DNA of 51,105 bases from Streptomyces sp. WAC06614 (GTDB taxonomy: Bacteria > Actinomycetota > Actinomycetes > Streptomycetales > Streptomycetaceae): positions 1 to 51,105 of the forward strand of contig NZ_RPRY01000011.1 in assembly GCF_003949795.1 (NCBI RefSeq), given 5' to 3'. The translations under genes were made by a program, and so were the position numbers. The notes below the pieces were generated by a model, which did no database searches, was not told the origin of the DNA, and saw only the letters and a program-made list of their open reading frames with translations. Positions 7,980 to 18,161 of this stretch are shown here, piece after piece; the first letter of the stretch is position 1; each line of letters starts with the position of its first letter.

Positions 7980-10900
7980 ATGACGTCCATGATCTTTTCG
8001 GCAGAAACGTTGGCACCCGCCTACCCGGTCGGTGAGACCGGTGTTCCGCTGCCCGTGCACCGGGCGGTCGCGGCCGCCGCTCTTCGTGCGCCGGACCGGA
8101 CCGCCGTCGTGGAGGACAGTGGGGGAAGCTGCTCGTACCGCGAACTGTGCTCCTGGGCAGGGGAGTTGGCCTCCCGGTTGCGTGAGGCCGGCGTCGGTCC
8201 CGGGGCAGCGGTCGCGCTGCGGCTGCCGCGCTCGGCCGGGCTGGTCGCCGCGTTGCTCGCGGTCTTCGAGACCGGCGCCGCCGCCGTGGTGCTGGATCCG
8301 CGTACGCCGGCCGAGCGGCTGGCGGCCATCGAGGCGGACGCGGGGTGCGCGGCGGTGCTCGTACCGGCCGGGGGGACCACGCGGCCGGGCGGGCCGCAGC
8401 CGGTCACCGTGCCGATCACCTTGCCGGCCTCCCCGGGTACGTCCTCACGCTCGGCCGGGAGCGCCCTGCGCCCGGCCGTACGGGACGGCGAACTCGACCA
8501 CGTGGCCTGCGTGTTCTACACCTCCGGGTCGACCGGCCGCCCCAAGGGCGTGCAACTCACCCACCGCAACCTGGCGCACTTCGCCGCCGACCCGCACTGG
8601 GACGGGCCCGGGCACCGGGTCACGGCGCTCGTCTCCGCCCTGGGCTTCGACGCCCTCAGCCATGACCTGTGGCTGCCGCTGACCCGGGGCGGCACGGTGG
8701 TCGTCCCGGCCGAGGACCGGGTGGACGCGCACCGGCTGGCAGCCCTGGTCGCCGATCACGGCGTCACCGGCGTCTTCCTCACCACCGCCTGGTTCAACCA
8801 GATCGCCGCGGACGACCCGGGCGCGCTGCGAGGTCTGCACACGGTGCTCACCGGTGGAGAGGCGGCGGACGCGCGGGCGTTCGCGCAGGTCAGGGCAGCT
8901 TGTCCGCAGGTGGGGATCGGGCATGTCTACGGGCCCACCGAGTGCACCACGTTCACCACCCTGCACCTCCTGCCGCCTGATCGGCCGGTCCCGGTGGCAC
9001 GGGTGCCGATCGGTACCGGGCTGCCCGGGGCGGTCGTGCGGTTGCTCGGTCCCGATCTCACCGTGGTGCCGCCCGGGGAACCCGGTGAGGTGTACGTCGC
9101 CGGTGAGCAGGTTGCCCAGGGGTACCTCGGTCTGGCCGGCATGACCGCCGAACGCTTCGTCGCCGATCCGTACGGCCCGCCCGGTACCCGCATGTACCGC
9201 ACCGGTGACCTGGCCGTGCGGGGCTCCGACGGCGCGCTGGAATACCTGGCGCGCGACGACGACCAGGTCAAGATCCGCGGCCACCGGGTCGAGCCGGGTG
9301 AGGTACGCGCCGCGCTGGCCGCGCTGCCGGGGGTGGCCCGCGCGGTCGTGGTCGTGAAGGAAGGCCGGCTGATCGGCTACGCGGTTCCCGAACGCGACGC
9401 CGGCGGCGTCGCGGGGGAAGATCTGCGCTCCCGGCTGAGCCGGGTGCTGCCCGAGTATCTGGTGCCCGCGGCCGTCATGCTCATCGACGAGATCCCGCTG
9501 AGCGTGAACGGCAAGGTGGACCGGGCGGCGCTGCCCGCGCCCGCCGCCGTGCGAGGTGGCCTGGGCGGCGCCCGGACGCCCGCGGAACGGGCGCTGTGCG
9601 CCGCCTTCGCCGAGGTGCTCGGCCTGGCTGAGACGGGTACCGGCGACGACTTCTTCGCGCTGGGCGGCGACAGCATCACCGCGATGCGCCTGGTCAGCCG
9701 GGTCCGCCGGGAGAACGTGGCCATCAGTTCGCAGGACGTGTTCCGGCTGCGCACCCCCGGTGCGCTGGCCGCCGCCGCGCAGGCGGCGGCTCCGGCCGCG
9801 GACCTGCTGCACCGGTCGGCCACCGGCAGGCTGGAGTTGCCGCCGATCGCGCTGTGGTTACGTGAACAGGGTCCGGGCGTGGGCGAGTTCGTCCAGTCCG
9901 TGCTGGTCGAGACGCCGCCCGGCCTGGAGCGCGGGGCGCTCGTCGCGGCGCTGCAGGCGGTGCTCGACCGCCACGACGCCCTGCGCACCCGGCTGCCCGA
10001 CCCGTCCACCGCGGCCGTGTGGCAGCCCGAGGTGCTGACCCCGGGCGAGGTGGAGGCGGGCACGGTCCTGGACGTGGTGGACGTACGCGAGCTGCCCGAC
10101 GCCCCGTCCTCCGGCACGGTCCGGGAGGCCGTGGCGCGCGCCATGCGGTCGTTGGACCTGCCCGCGGGACGGACGCTGCGGGCGGTGTGGTGGGACGCGG
10201 GCCGTACCCGGCCGGGCCGCCTGTTGCTCGCCGTGCACCATCTGGTGGTGGACGGGGTCTCCTGGCAGGTGCTCACCCAGGACCTGGCGCGGGCCGCCGA
10301 GGATCCGCACGCGCTGGGCGCCTGGGGTGCGGCCACCCCATACCGCCGCTGGGTGCGGTCGCACAATGCCCGGGCCACCAGCGCCGAGGTGCTGGCGACG
10401 CTGCCGCACTGGCAGGCGGCGAGCGTGCCGGCGGCCACGCCGTGGCCGGCGCGAGGGCGGCTGGATCCGACGCTGGACACCATCGGCACGTCCCGCTCCA
10501 TGGAGTCGGTCCTGCCGGCCGCGGTCGGCCGCGCCCTGCTCACCGCGGCCCCGGCGTACTACGGCGCCACGACGCAGGAGCTGTTGCTGGCTGCGCTGAC
10601 CGTGGCCGCGGCCCGGCGCGGCGGTTCCCGGACGCTCGTCCTGGACACCGAGGGGCACGGCCGGGACAGCGAGGGCCACGGCCCGGACAGCGTAGGAGGC
10701 GGCGGCCCGGAGGCCGACGTGTCCGCCACCGTGGGCTGGTTCACGTGCATGTTCCCGGTCCGTCTCGCATGCCCCTCGGAGGCCGCCCGTCCCGCGGCCG
10801 GCGGTGCGCAGGACACGGTGCTGGCCCAAGCGGTGCGTGCCGTGCGGGAGCAGTGGCAGCAGGTGCCGCGGGACCGCGCGTCGTACGGGTTGCTGCGGCA

Positions 10901-13900
10901 CCTGCATCCGCAGGCGGCCGGTCTGCTGTCGGCGGCACCCGGACGGCCGGTGCTCTTCAACTACCTTGGCCGCTATGCCGTTCCGGGCCGTGACCCGTGG
11001 CCCTACGCCGCGGAGGCGCCCGTGCTGGGCATCCACCGCGCCGCCCGGCAGCCGTTGTCGCATCCGCTGGAGATCAACGCCGTCGTCGACGAGCGCACCG
11101 GGGAGCCGCTGCTGACCGCCGTCTGGCGCTGGTCGGCGCGGCTGGTGGACAGCGGTGACGTGGCGGGGCTGGCAGCGGAGTGGGCCGACGTACTGGCCGC
11201 GTTCGCCCGCGCGGCCGATGCCGGTGTGCCCGAGCGGGCCACGACGCCGGCCCTGCCGGCCCAGCGGGAGGAGGAGCGGTGGCCCTGCTCCCCGCTCCAG
11301 GAGGGGCTGCTCTACCACGCCCACAAGGGCGAGGGCGCTGCGGACCCCTACCACGTCCAGACCGTGCTCGAACTGGAAGGGCCGGTGGACGCGCCCGCGC
11401 TGCGCACGGCGCTGTCCGCGCTCACCGCCCAGCACCCGGCGCTCCGGGCGGGGTTCCGATGGGACTGCCGGGGCCGCGCGGTGCAGCGGGTGCCGGAGGT
11501 CGTCGACGTCCCGCTCCGGGAGGTCGACCTGACGCGCCTGTCCGGGGCGGATCGGGAGCGGGCCGCCGACGAGGAGGCCCGTCGGGACCGGGACGAGCCG
11601 TTCGACCTGGCCGCACCGCCGCTGCTCCGGGCCGTGCTGCTGCGTCTGGACGAGGGACGCTGTCGGCTGCTGCTGAGCTACCACCACATCCTCATGGACG
11701 GCTGGTCGATGCAGGTGGCCCTGGCCGACCTCGCCGACCTGTACGGGCAGGCCGCCGCGGGCGCCGCGCCCCGGCCGGCGGCGCGACCGTCCGCGCTGGC
11801 CTATCTGCAGCACGTCGCCGACCAGGATGCCGCGTTGGCGGGCAAGCACTGGCAGGGCCTGCTCGGCGGCGTGACCGAGCCGACGCTGCTGACCTGTGCG
11901 GGAGCGGAGCAGCAGGCCCGTCCGCGCACGGTGCTGCTGGAGCTGCCGGCCGCGCGCACGGCCGCCCTGCGGGCGAAGGCACGCGAGCAGGCGCTGTCCC
12001 TGAACACCCTGGTCCTCGGTGCCTGGGCGCTGGTGCTGGCCCAGCTGACCGGCCGCGCCGACGTGGTGTTCGGCACGGTCGTCGCCGACCGTCCGCCCCA
12101 CCTGCCCCAGGTCGAGTCCATGGTCGGGCTGATGAACAACGCGGTGCCGGTACGGGTGGACACCGCCGCGGCCGGCGACCGAGCCGACCTGCTGGCGGCA
12201 CTCCAGGAGCAGCGGACCCGCATGATGCCCTTCCAGCACCTGGGCCTGGCGGAGATCATCCGGTCCTGCGGGCTGCGCGAGCTCTTCGACACCGTCGTCG
12301 TACTGGAGACCTACACCGACTCGTTCGCCACGCGGTGGGGGGCGGAGCTGCGGGTGACGTCCAGCCGGGTGGAGAACGGCACGCACTACCCCCTGTGCCT
12401 GCTGGTGTCCCCCGGCGAGCGGATGGCGATCCGGGTCCAGTACCAGCCGGGGCGGCTGGGCGAGGCCGGCGCCCGGGAGATCGGCCGCCGGCTCGTCGAC
12501 GCCCTGGGCGCACTGGCGGGAGACCTGTCCGTACCTGCCGCGCAGCCGGTCTCGGCCGGGGGCGGGATCACGGCCGTGGACGGGGTCCCGGCCGCGGGTG
12601 GGGTCGCGGACATGGGCGCGGGCGGGGTCGCGGCCATGGGCGCGGCCGCGGGAGGCCTGCCCCCGGCAGCGGAGGCGTTGCCGGCGGCGGTCCCCGTGCT
12701 GGAACGATTCGCGGCTCAGGTGAGGACGGCCCCCGGACAGGCCGCCGTGGTGGACGGCGACGGGGTGCTGGACTACCGGGCGCTGGACGCGTCCTCCGAC
12801 CGGCTGGCCGCGGAGCTGGGCGCCCGGGGCGTCGGGGCCGAGGACGTGGTGGCCCTGTGCCTGCGGCGTGGCCGGGACGCGGTGACGGCGATGCTGGCGG
12901 TCCTCAAGGCCGGCGCCGCCTACCTGTGGCTCGACCCCCGCCACCCCGCGCCCCGCGTGGCGGCACTGGCCGCCGAGGGGCGCCCCGCGCTGCTCGTCCA
13001 TCACCAGGAGTTCGACGAGGCCCTGGCGCTCGTCCCGGCCGCCGTGCCGCGGATGCTGCTGGAGCCGCACCACGTGTCCCCCGAACCCCTGCTGCACGGC
13101 GAACGCCGTCGCCACCCCGTACGGCTGCCCGGTCACCCGGCCTACGTGGTGCACACCTCCGGGACGCAGGGGACACCGAAGGCGGTGGTGATGCCCGGCG
13201 CCGCCATGGACCGGCTGGTGGACTGGCACGAGCAGCGCTTCCCGGCCGAACCGGGCGCGGTGACGGCCCAGTTCACCTCGATGGCGTTCGACGTCGCCAC
13301 CCAGGAGGTCCTCACGGCGCTGTGCAGCGGGCGGACGCTGGCCGTCCCGGATGCGGACACCCGTGCCGACGCCGCCGCCTGGACCGCCTGGCTGCGGGCG
13401 CACCGCGTGACCGAACTGTTCGCCCCCACCCCTGTGTTGGCCGCTCTGTGCGAATTCGCCGACGGGGAACGGGAGGTCCTGCCCGACCTGCGTCATCTCG
13501 TGCAGGCCGGTGAGGCACTGGTCGTCGGCCCGCAGCTGCGCGCCCTGTGCGCCCGCGGGGGCAAGCGCCTGCACAACCATTACGGCCCGGCCGAGACGCA
13601 TGTGGTGACCGCGGGCGAGGTCACCGGGGAGCCGGCCGACTGGCCCGCGCGCCCCGGCATCGGCCGTCCGGTGCCCGGATCCCGGGTGATGCTGCTGGAC
13701 TCGGGGCTGTGCCCGGTCCCCGACGGTGTGGCCGGCGAGCTCCATCTGGCCGGGGACCAGCTGGCACGTGGCTACCTCGGCCGGCCCGCCCTGACCGCCG
13801 CGCGGTTCGTCGCCGACCCCTGGGGGCCGCCCGGCTCGCGGATGTACCGCACGGGCGACCTGGCTCGCCGGCTCCCGGACGGCACGCTCGAATTCACCGG

Positions 13901-14522
13901 CCGCAACGACGACCAGGTCAAGATCCGCGGCCACCGGATCGAGCCCGACGAGGTGCGGGCCGTCCTGGCCGCCCTGCCCGGAGTGGTCCAGGCCGCCGTG
14001 GTCGCCGGGCCGGACGGACGCGGCGGCAAGGAGCTGACCGGCTACGCGGTGGGTTCGCAGGAGACCGGCGCCGCCCCTCTGGACGGGGCCGCACTGCGCG
14101 ACGCGCTGGCCCGGGTGCTGCCGGACTTCATGCTTCCCGCCCGCGTGATGGTGCTGGACCGCATGCCGCTGACCGTCAACGGCAAGGTGGACCGCCGGGC
14201 CCTGCCCGAACCCCAGCGCGTCCCCGCCCGGATCAGGCAGCCGCGCACACCGGCCGAGGGCGTGGTGTGTGAGGCGTACGCCGACGTCCTGGGCCTGGAA
14301 CGGGTCGGCATCGACGACAACTTCTTCGACCTGGGCGGTCACTCGCTGCTCGCGGCCCGGTTGCTCCAACGGCTGCGCGAACGCCTCGACCCCTCAGCCA
14401 CGCTGACCCAGGTCATGCAGCGAGCCACCCCCGCCGCTCTGGCCGCCGCCCTCGCCCCCGGTCCGGGCCCGGACGCCGCACCGACCGGCCACGACGGGCC
14501 CCTCGTACCCGCGGGCACCTGA
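7980..14522 (+). CDS. Two-module nonribosomal peptide synthetase (A-PCP-E-C-A-PCP)
   Basis: The protein has about 2180 residues; ATG 7980 is chosen, 7989 (MIFSAE) is possible. Domain order: adenylation A1 ([11 protein letters not shown] near 180, NGKVDR near 510), carrier (FFALGGDSI near 558), epimerisation ([10 protein letters not shown] near 752, FNYLGRY near 992), condensation ([10 protein letters not shown] near 1103, HHILMDGWS near 1235), A2 ([10 protein letters not shown] near 1724, NGKVDRR near 2067) and carrier (FFDLGGHSL near 2115). There is no starter C domain and no thioesterase. A hand alignment to GrsA gives pocket codes DAHFLGVTFK for A1, close to Val/Ile codes, and DVQFVAHVVK for A2, close to Pro. 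A Gly/Ala-rich linker precedes A2, whose A3 motif has TQ for the usual ST. A TTA codon lies at 9858-9860. The likely enzyme-bound product is a D-aliphatic-Pro dipeptide. Confidence 0.95.
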   Translation: MTSMIFSAETLAPAYPVGETGVPLPVHRAVAAAALRAPDRTAVVEDSGGSCSYRELCSWAGELASRLREAGVGPGAAVALRLPRSAGLVAALLAVFETGAAAVVLDPRTPAERLAAIEADAGCAAVLVPAGGTTRPGGPQPVTVPITLPASPGTSSRSAGSALRPAVRDGELDHVACVFYTSGSTGRPKGVQLTHRNLAHFAADPHWDGPGHRVTALVSALGFDALSHDLWLPLTRGGTVVVPAEDRVDAHRLAALVADHGVTGVFLTTAWFNQIAADDPGALRGLHTVLTGGEAADARAFAQVRAACPQVGIGHVYGPTECTTFTTLHLLPPDRPVPVARVPIGTGLPGAVVRLLGPDLTVVPPGEPGEVYVAGEQVAQGYLGLAGMTAERFVADPYGPPGTRMYRTGDLAVRGSDGALEYLARDDDQVKIRGHRVEPGEVRAALAALPGVARAVVVVKEGRLIGYAVPERDAGGVAGEDLRSRLSRVLPEYLVPAAVMLIDEIPLSVNGKVDRAALPAPAAVRGGLGGARTPAERALCAAFAEVLGLAETGTGDDFFALGGDSITAMRLVSRVRRENVAISSQDVFRLRTPGALAAAAQAAAPAADLLHRSATGRLELPPIALWLREQGPGVGEFVQSVLVETPPGLERGALVAALQAVLDRHDALRTRLPDPSTAAVWQPEVLTPGEVEAGTVLDVVDVRELPDAPSSGTVREAVARAMRSLDLPAGRTLRAVWWDAGRTRPGRLLLAVHHLVVDGVSWQVLTQDLARAAEDPHALGAWGAATPYRRWVRSHNARATSAEVLATLPHWQAASVPAATPWPARGRLDPTLDTIGTSRSMESVLPAAVGRALLTAAPAYYGATTQELLLAALTVAAARRGGSRTLVLDTEGHGRDSEGHGPDSVGGGGPEADVSATVGWFTCMFPVRLACPSEAARPAAGGAQDTVLAQAVRAVREQWQQVPRDRASYGLLRHLHPQAAGLLSAAPGRPVLFNYLGRYAVPGRDPWPYAAEAPVLGIHRAARQPLSHPLEINAVVDERTGEPLLTAVWRWSARLVDSGDVAGLAAEWADVLAAFARAADAGVPERATTPALPAQREEERWPCSPLQEGLLYHAHKGEGAADPYHVQTVLELEGPVDAPALRTALSALTAQHPALRAGFRWDCRGRAVQRVPEVVDVPLREVDLTRLSGADRERAADEEARRDRDEPFDLAAPPLLRAVLLRLDEGRCRLLLSYHHILMDGWSMQVALADLADLYGQAAAGAAPRPAARPSALAYLQHVADQDAALAGKHWQGLLGGVTEPTLLTCAGAEQQARPRTVLLELPAARTAALRAKAREQALSLNTLVLGAWALVLAQLTGRADVVFGTVVADRPPHLPQVESMVGLMNNAVPVRVDTAAAGDRADLLAALQEQRTRMMPFQHLGLAEIIRSCGLRELFDTVVVLETYTDSFATRWGAELRVTSSRVENGTHYPLCLLVSPGERMAIRVQYQPGRLGEAGAREIGRRLVDALGALAGDLSVPAAQPVSAGGGITAVDGVPAAGGVADMGAGGVAAMGAAAGGLPPAAEALPAAVPVLERFAAQVRTAPGQAAVVDGDGVLDYRALDASSDRLAAELGARGVGAEDVVALCLRRGRDAVTAMLAVLKAGAAYLWLDPRHPAPRVAALAAEGRPALLVHHQEFDEALALVPAAVPRMLLEPHHVSPEPLLHGERRRHPVRLPGHPAYVVHTSGTQGTPKAVVMPGAAMDRLVDWHEQRFPAEPGAVTAQFTSMAFDVATQEVLTALCSGRTLAVPDADTRADAAAWTAWLRAHRVTELFAPTPVLAALCEFADGEREVLPDLRHLVQAGEALVVGPQLRALCARGGKRLHNHYGPAETHVVTAGEVTGEPADWPARPGIGRPVPGSRVMLLDSGLCPVPDGVAGELHLAGDQLARGYLGRPALTAARFVADPWGPPGSRMYRTGDLARRLPDGTLEFTGRNDDQVKIRGHRIEPDEVRAVLAALPGVVQAAVVAGPDGRGGKELTGYAVGSQETGAAPLDGAALRDALARVLPDFMLPARVMVLDRMPLTVNGKVDRRALPEPQRVPARIRQPRTPAEGVVCEAYADVLGLERVGIDDNFFDLGGHSLLAARLLQRLRERLDPSATLTQVMQRATPAALAAALAPGPGPDAAPTGHDGPLVPAGT

Positions 14523-14571
14523 CCGCACCCGTACCGGTGGCCCAGTGCCCCGGCCTCACCCGAGGAGACGC

Positions 14572-14826
14572 ATGAACCCCTTCGACGACCTCGACGGCAC
14601 CTTCCTGGTGCTCACCAACGACGAGGACCAGCACAGCCTCTGGCCCGCCCACATCGCCGTTCCGGCCGGCTGGCGCGAGGCACACCCCCGCGCCGACCGA
14701 GCCACGTGCCTGGCCTGGATCGAGACCTCCTGGACCGACCTGCGGCCCCGCTCGCTGCGGGCCGCCGAGGCGGCTGGGGCGGCTGATGTCGCTGCGGCGG
14801 CTCAGGTCGCTGGGGGCGCCCGATGA
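14572..14826 (+). CDS. MbtH-like protein
   Basis: This 84-residue protein has the MbtH signature: [33 protein letters not shown] near the N-terminus and [17 protein letters not shown] near residue 50. MbtH-like proteins bind NRPS adenylation domains and support their folding or activity, so its partner is very likely the NRPS encoded 49 bases upstream. ATG 14572 follows GAGGAG closely. The tail after residue 65 is Ala-rich and longer than usual. Its stop overlaps the start of the formyltransferase gene (ATGA), so translation is coupled. Confidence 0.95.
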   Translation: MNPFDDLDGTFLVLTNDEDQHSLWPAHIAVPAGWREAHPRADRATCLAWIETSWTDLRPRSLRAAEAAGAADVAAAAQVAGGAR

Positions 14827-15719
14827 CCCCGCGGGAGACACCGGGGACGGCTGCGCCGCACAGTCAGGACGATCAGGGCACCCCCGCGCTGCGCGTCGCC
14901 GTCGTGGCGGCGCTCCCTCAGACCGCTCCCCCCTTGGTCGAGTCACTACGCGCGCTGGGACACCAGGTACCGGTGGTGATCGGCTATCGGCGGCCCGCCG
15001 ACTGGCCAGGGCACGTGCTCGGCGAGCACGACCTTCCGCCCGGAGTGGACCTGGCCGTCCCCTCCCGCACGGAATCGGTCGCCTCGCTGCTGCGCGCCTA
15101 CGCCCCGGACGTAGCGGTCAGCTACGGCTACCCGAGGAAGCTGCCCGCCGCCGCCGTGTCCGCCCCCCGCCTGGGAGCGGTCAACTGCCACCCCTCCGCC
15201 CTGCCTTCCTACCGCGGCCCCAACCCGGTCGGATGGGCCGTGCGCAACGGCGAACGTACGATCGGAGTCACCTGGCACCGCATGGACGCGGGGCTGGACA
15301 CCGGGTACGTGCTGGCCCGCACGACGCTCGCCCTGGACGACGATGTCTGGTCCTTCACCGGAGTCAACACCCGTGTGCTGCAGGCCGCCTCGCGCATGCT
15401 GCCGCAGGTGCTGCGGCGGCTGGTACACGGGGACGCGGGCGATCCGCAGCCGGCGCAGGAGGGCACCTGGGCCGGGTTCTTCCGCGAGGACTACGCCACC
15501 GTGGACTGGTCCGCGAAGGCCTCGTACATCCACACGCAGGTGCGCGCGTGGAACATCGCCGGCCACCACCCGCGCGTGCAGGGGCCGGTAGCGGTGATCG
15601 ACGGAACACGCTGGCGCCTGCGCCGCACCGCCCTGGAACAACCGTCCCAAGGCACCGGCCGCCGCATCACCTGCGGCACGGGCCAGCTGTGGGTCCTGGC
15701 CGCTGACCCGCTCGACTGA
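14823..15719 (+). CDS. Formyltransferase (methionyl-tRNA formyltransferase-like fold)
   Basis: This 298-residue enzyme has the formyl-transferase core: [12 protein letters not shown] at 121-132 (N121 and H123 correspond to the catalytic Asn and His of Fmt) and MDAGLDTG at 154-161 with the conserved Asp. A shorter C-terminal region follows ([18 protein letters not shown]). The family transfers a formyl group from 10-formyl-tetrahydrofolate to an amine. Its coupling to MbtH and the NRPS suggests it formylates the amino acid, the dipeptide or a precursor, as happens in N-formylated peptides and hydroxamate siderophores. No ornithine hydroxylase is present, so a siderophore role is not favoured. 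Confidence 0.9.
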   Translation: MTPRETPGTAAPHSQDDQGTPALRVAVVAALPQTAPPLVESLRALGHQVPVVIGYRRPADWPGHVLGEHDLPPGVDLAVPSRTESVASLLRAYAPDVAVSYGYPRKLPAAAVSAPRLGAVNCHPSALPSYRGPNPVGWAVRNGERTIGVTWHRMDAGLDTGYVLARTTLALDDDVWSFTGVNTRVLQAASRMLPQVLRRLVHGDAGDPQPAQEGTWAGFFREDYATVDWSAKASYIHTQVRAWNIAGHHPRVQGPVAVIDGTRWRLRRTALEQPSQGTGRRITCGTGQLWVLAADPLD

Positions 15720-15803
15720 GAACACCGCGGAAGGCCCCGGCCCGGGACAGCTCCCGGCGCGCATCCACCCGCGGCCGGGCTCGGCATACGCATTGACGAC
15801 TGC

Positions 15804-16022
15804 TCACTGTGGCAGGCGGTCCGGCTGGATCCGGACGCCGTGCACCGCCTGCCCGTCGCACCACCCGTTGCGGGCCGACCCCGGGGCAGGGTCGGCGACG
15901 GTGACGCCGTGCTCGTCCCCGTAGGGGTTGTGCGCTGTGGTGCGGGTTCCGCCCGTGGCGACGAGGCGGTCGAAGAGGGCGTCGTCGACCGCGGCACCGG
16001 GGTAGATGTCCGAGGTGATCAG
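15804..16022 (-). CDS. Hypothetical protein overlapping the cupin stop
   Basis: A coding-looking frame (ITSDIYPGAAVDDALFDRLV, TTAHNPYGDEHGVTVADPA, ending GVRIQPDRLPQ) follows directly after the cupin gene. No ATG, GTG or TTG opens it at a sensible place; a CTG at 16022 overlaps the cupin stop in a CTGA arrangement that would couple translation. It may be a real 72-residue protein with a rare CTG start or the C-terminal remnant of a larger gene. No family recognised. Confidence 0.4.
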   Translation of the reverse strand: MITSDIYPGAAVDDALFDRLVATGGTRTTAHNPYGDEHGVTVADPAPGSARNGWCDGQAVHGVRIQPDRLPQ

Positions 16023-16534
16023 GCCGAGGCCTCCAGGGTCGCGCGCCAGAGCGGGCTGTCGACGTAGTGGTTGTCGAAGCGCTCCGAGGTCTCGGCGAGT
16101 CGGCTCGGGGGCTCTTCGCCGCGGGTGACCCGGCCCAGCAGGCGCAGGTAGTCGAAGCGGTCCATGCCCGGCGTGAAGACGCACAGCACGTCGGCGGCCG
16201 AACCGGGGGCGGCGCGGAAGGCATGCGGGGTTCGCGGCGGCACGGCGAGGAAGTCACCCTGGTGCAGGATGGTCACATCCTCGCCGAGCAGCACTTGGAG
16301 CGAGCCGCCCAGGACGAAGAACAACTCCCAGGCGCGCGTGTGGAAGTGGGCGGGCGCGCCGGCCGCCCCCTCGGTGAAGGTCGAGCGGTAGCTCGTGAAC
16401 GCACCCCCGGTCTGCGCCGCATCAGCGAAAAGCTTCATCACCGCGCTGGGGTCCGCACAGGTCTCGGCCTCGCCACCGCGCGTGAGTACCGGCTGCGTGC
16501 CCCTGTGGATGTGCGTGCCCTCGTCCGAAGTCAT
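16019..16534 (-). CDS. Cupin domain protein
   Basis: This 171-residue protein has one cupin barrel: motif 1 in AHFHTRAWELFFVLGGSLQVLLG (H, H and E as metal ligands) and motif 2 around GDFLAVPPRTPHAFRA. A downstream helical tail (DRFDYLRLLGRVTRGEEPPSRLAETSERFDNHYV) is typical of quercetinase-like single-domain cupins. It probably binds a metal and acts as a small dioxygenase or isomerase, or as a sensor; the substrate is unknown. ATG 16534 has TAAGG upstream and an operator-like palindrome sits directly before it. Confidence 0.85.
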   Translation of the reverse strand: MTSDEGTHIHRGTQPVLTRGGEAETCADPSAVMKLFADAAQTGGAFTSYRSTFTEGAAGAPAHFHTRAWELFFVLGGSLQVLLGEDVTILHQGDFLAVPPRTPHAFRAAPGSAADVLCVFTPGMDRFDYLRLLGRVTRGEEPPSRLAETSERFDNHYVDSPLWRATLEASA

Positions 16535-16542
16535 GATCACAA

Positions 16543-16560
16543 CCTTACCGAGCAGGTAGG
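16543..16560. promoter_or_regulatory. Operator-like inverted repeat before the cupin gene
   Basis: CCTTACC-N5-GGTAGG is an imperfect palindrome a few bases upstream of the cupin start. Many TetR-family operators have TACC/GGTA half-sites of this kind. No TetR gene is visible next to it, so the regulator would be encoded elsewhere. Confidence 0.35.
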
Positions 16561-16674
16561 ACAAGACCACCGCCCGCGAGCACGCGGAGCACCTCGCCGA
16601 GCGCAGCCGCCTTGTCGGCATGGAACCGCCCGTAGTGGCTCCTGCCCACTACTCCGGCGGGCGTGGGGGGCGGA

Positions 16675-17151
16675 TCAGCGGTAGCGGCTCCAACCGCCGA
16701 ACCTGGCCAGCAGGGTTCGGGGCTCCTCGGCGCTCAGACCCAGGGCCGCGGCCACCGACTCAGGGGGCTGGGCGCGGGCGTCATGGGCGGGCCAGTGCGC
16801 AGTACGGCCGGCGATGATCTCCCGTTCGCGGGCGGCCCTGATCGCGGCGACCGGTGAGTCCTCGGCCAGCCGCTCGATCGCGGCCGTGACGTCCTCCAGA
16901 AGCGCGCGCAGTTCGGTCGGGAGCGGGACCGTCGTCTCGCCCACCTCCGTGGTGTGCTCGTCCCAGTCCTCCAGGCACCGCCCTGCCGTCCTCGTCCCGT
17001 GCTCGCGGAAGGGAAGGCCGCCGGCCGATTCCCAGTCCACGGTGCGGGGCTCCCCCGTCCAGCCGCAGGCGCATTCCGCACGCAGGACGTGCGCCCGAGG
17101 CCGCCCGGGATGGTCGGAGCCGTCGTAGACGCAGGCGGCTCCTGGGACCAC
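16675..17151 (-). CDS. Hypothetical protein with Cys-containing N-terminal segment
   Basis: The frame is clearly coding from VVPGAACVYDGSDHPGRPRAHVLRAECACGWTG through LPTELRALLEDVTAAIERLAEDSPVAAIRAARERE to the C-terminus SAEEPRTLLARFGGW. I use GTG 17151 as start (158 residues) because the frame would otherwise run back into the hydrolase gene; another frame with an ATG at about 17205 (MSGDFGDLADVVARG) looks coding too, which hints at a frameshift near 17150. The CACGW motif recalls small actinobacterial proteins with a single metal-binding or redox Cys pair. The C-terminal helix resembles a small HTH. No family assigned. Confidence 0.55.
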   Translation of the reverse strand: MVPGAACVYDGSDHPGRPRAHVLRAECACGWTGEPRTVDWESAGGLPFREHGTRTAGRCLEDWDEHTTEVGETTVPLPTELRALLEDVTAAIERLAEDSPVAAIRAAREREIIAGRTAHWPAHDARAQPPESVAAALGLSAEEPRTLLARFGGWSRYR

Positions 17152-17231
17152 GATTTCGCGCCCCGGGCGACCACGTCCGCAAGATCGCCGAAGTCCCCGC
17201 TCATAGGCACACCCCCCTGGGGCCCGCTGTG

Positions 17232-18008
17232 TCAGGCCCTGCTCAGGGCACGGGCCGTGGCCTGGGCGAAGGCTTCCGGGTTGTCCAGCATGATGTTGTG
17301 GCCGCAGTCGGGGATCGACACCACCTCGACTCCCGCTCCGGTGAGCTCCTGTGCGCCGGGAAGCGGCTGGTCGGCCTCGGGCCGCAGGTAGGTGCGCGGG
17401 ATCGGCAGGGCGGTCAGCATGTCGCGCAGGGCGGGTTCGGTGCCCCGGGCCAGGTGCACCGCGCTGCGGTACAGGGCCTCGCGCCCGGCCAGGCGCATCG
17501 TGGACCACCAGTGCGGTCCGACGGCCTCGCGGAACCGGCGCCATCCGTCGGCGAGGAACTCCTCCTCGGTGTAGGCGGCGATACCCCTGGCCCCGGGCCA
17601 GCCGTGCACGGCGGGCACCGGGTCGAGGGTGGCGTCGACCAGGACGAGGCGTTCGACCCGGTGCGGGTGGCGGGCGGCCAGCACGATGGCCACGGCGCCG
17701 CCCATGCTGTGTCCGACGATGTCCGCCGCAGGGACGTCAGCCGCCTCCAGGGCCGCGGCCACGGCATCGGCGTGGTCCTCGAGGGTGTAGGCGAAGTCGG
17801 TGGGGCGGTCGCTGATGCCGAAGCCCAGCAGGTCGAGCAGCAGCGAGCGGTGGCCGGCCAGGGCGGGGTGGGCGGCGGAGGCCGCGAAGTACGGCGCGGC
17901 GCTGGCTCCGAGTCCGTGCAGGTAGACGCGGGTGGTGCGCTGCGGGTCTCCGGGCATCTCCACCCAGCGCATTCGCGCCCCTGCGGCGGTCACCGTGGCA
18001 TCGCGCAT
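17232..18008 (-). CDS. Alpha/beta hydrolase
   Basis: This 258-residue protein is a canonical alpha/beta hydrolase: oxyanion-hole HGLG at 31-34, nucleophile elbow GHSMGG at 99-104 (Ser101), and catalytic His237 in DCGHNIML near the C-terminus. It has no signal peptide, so it acts in the cytoplasm. Substrate unknown; esterase, lactonase and epoxide-hydrolase roles are all possible. It is divergent from the PadR regulator gene, and the shared 150-base promoter region contains a palindrome, so PadR control is plausible. Confidence 0.9.
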   Translation of the reverse strand: MRDATVTAAGARMRWVEMPGDPQRTTRVYLHGLGASAAPYFAASAAHPALAGHRSLLLDLLGFGISDRPTDFAYTLEDHADAVAAALEAADVPAADIVGHSMGGAVAIVLAARHPHRVERLVLVDATLDPVPAVHGWPGARGIAAYTEEEFLADGWRRFREAVGPHWWSTMRLAGREALYRSAVHLARGTEPALRDMLTALPIPRTYLRPEADQPLPGAQELTGAGVEVVSIPDCGHNIMLDNPEAFAQATARALSRA

Positions 18009-18117
18009 GACTCCTCCTCGATCAGTAACAGTCGGTCAGTCGGTCAGTCGGTTCGCTCGGTCGTGTGCCTGGCGGTGGGCCGCCCAGGCACTCCACTCGA
18101 AAGCATCGCCGAGACTA

Positions 18118-18135
18118 TATATCGTTCCCGATGTA
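18118..18135. promoter_or_regulatory. Putative PadR operator between hydrolase and padR
   Basis: TATATCG-N4-CGATGTA is an inverted repeat matching at 6 of 7 arm positions. It lies 27 bases ahead of the PadR coding region in a locally A/T-rich patch. PadR proteins recognise AT-rich dyads of similar size. Heptad-like direct repeats of TCGGTCAG lie nearby at about 18031-18053. Confidence 0.45.
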
Positions 18136-18161
18136 GAGAAGACGTGAGGCATGATGGCGAG

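Noticed and set aside
9858..14369. A 1503-codon open frame on the minus strand opposite the NRPS
   Set aside because: It is a shadow of the NRPS in GC-rich DNA: it has no domain, is rich in Arg/Gly/Pro/His, and the plus strand has complete NRPS motifs.
7980..15719. Hydroxamate siderophore cluster (coelichelin-like)
   Set aside because: No ornithine N-hydroxylase, no siderophore transporter and no iron box; A-domain codes do not resemble hydroxy-ornithine codes.
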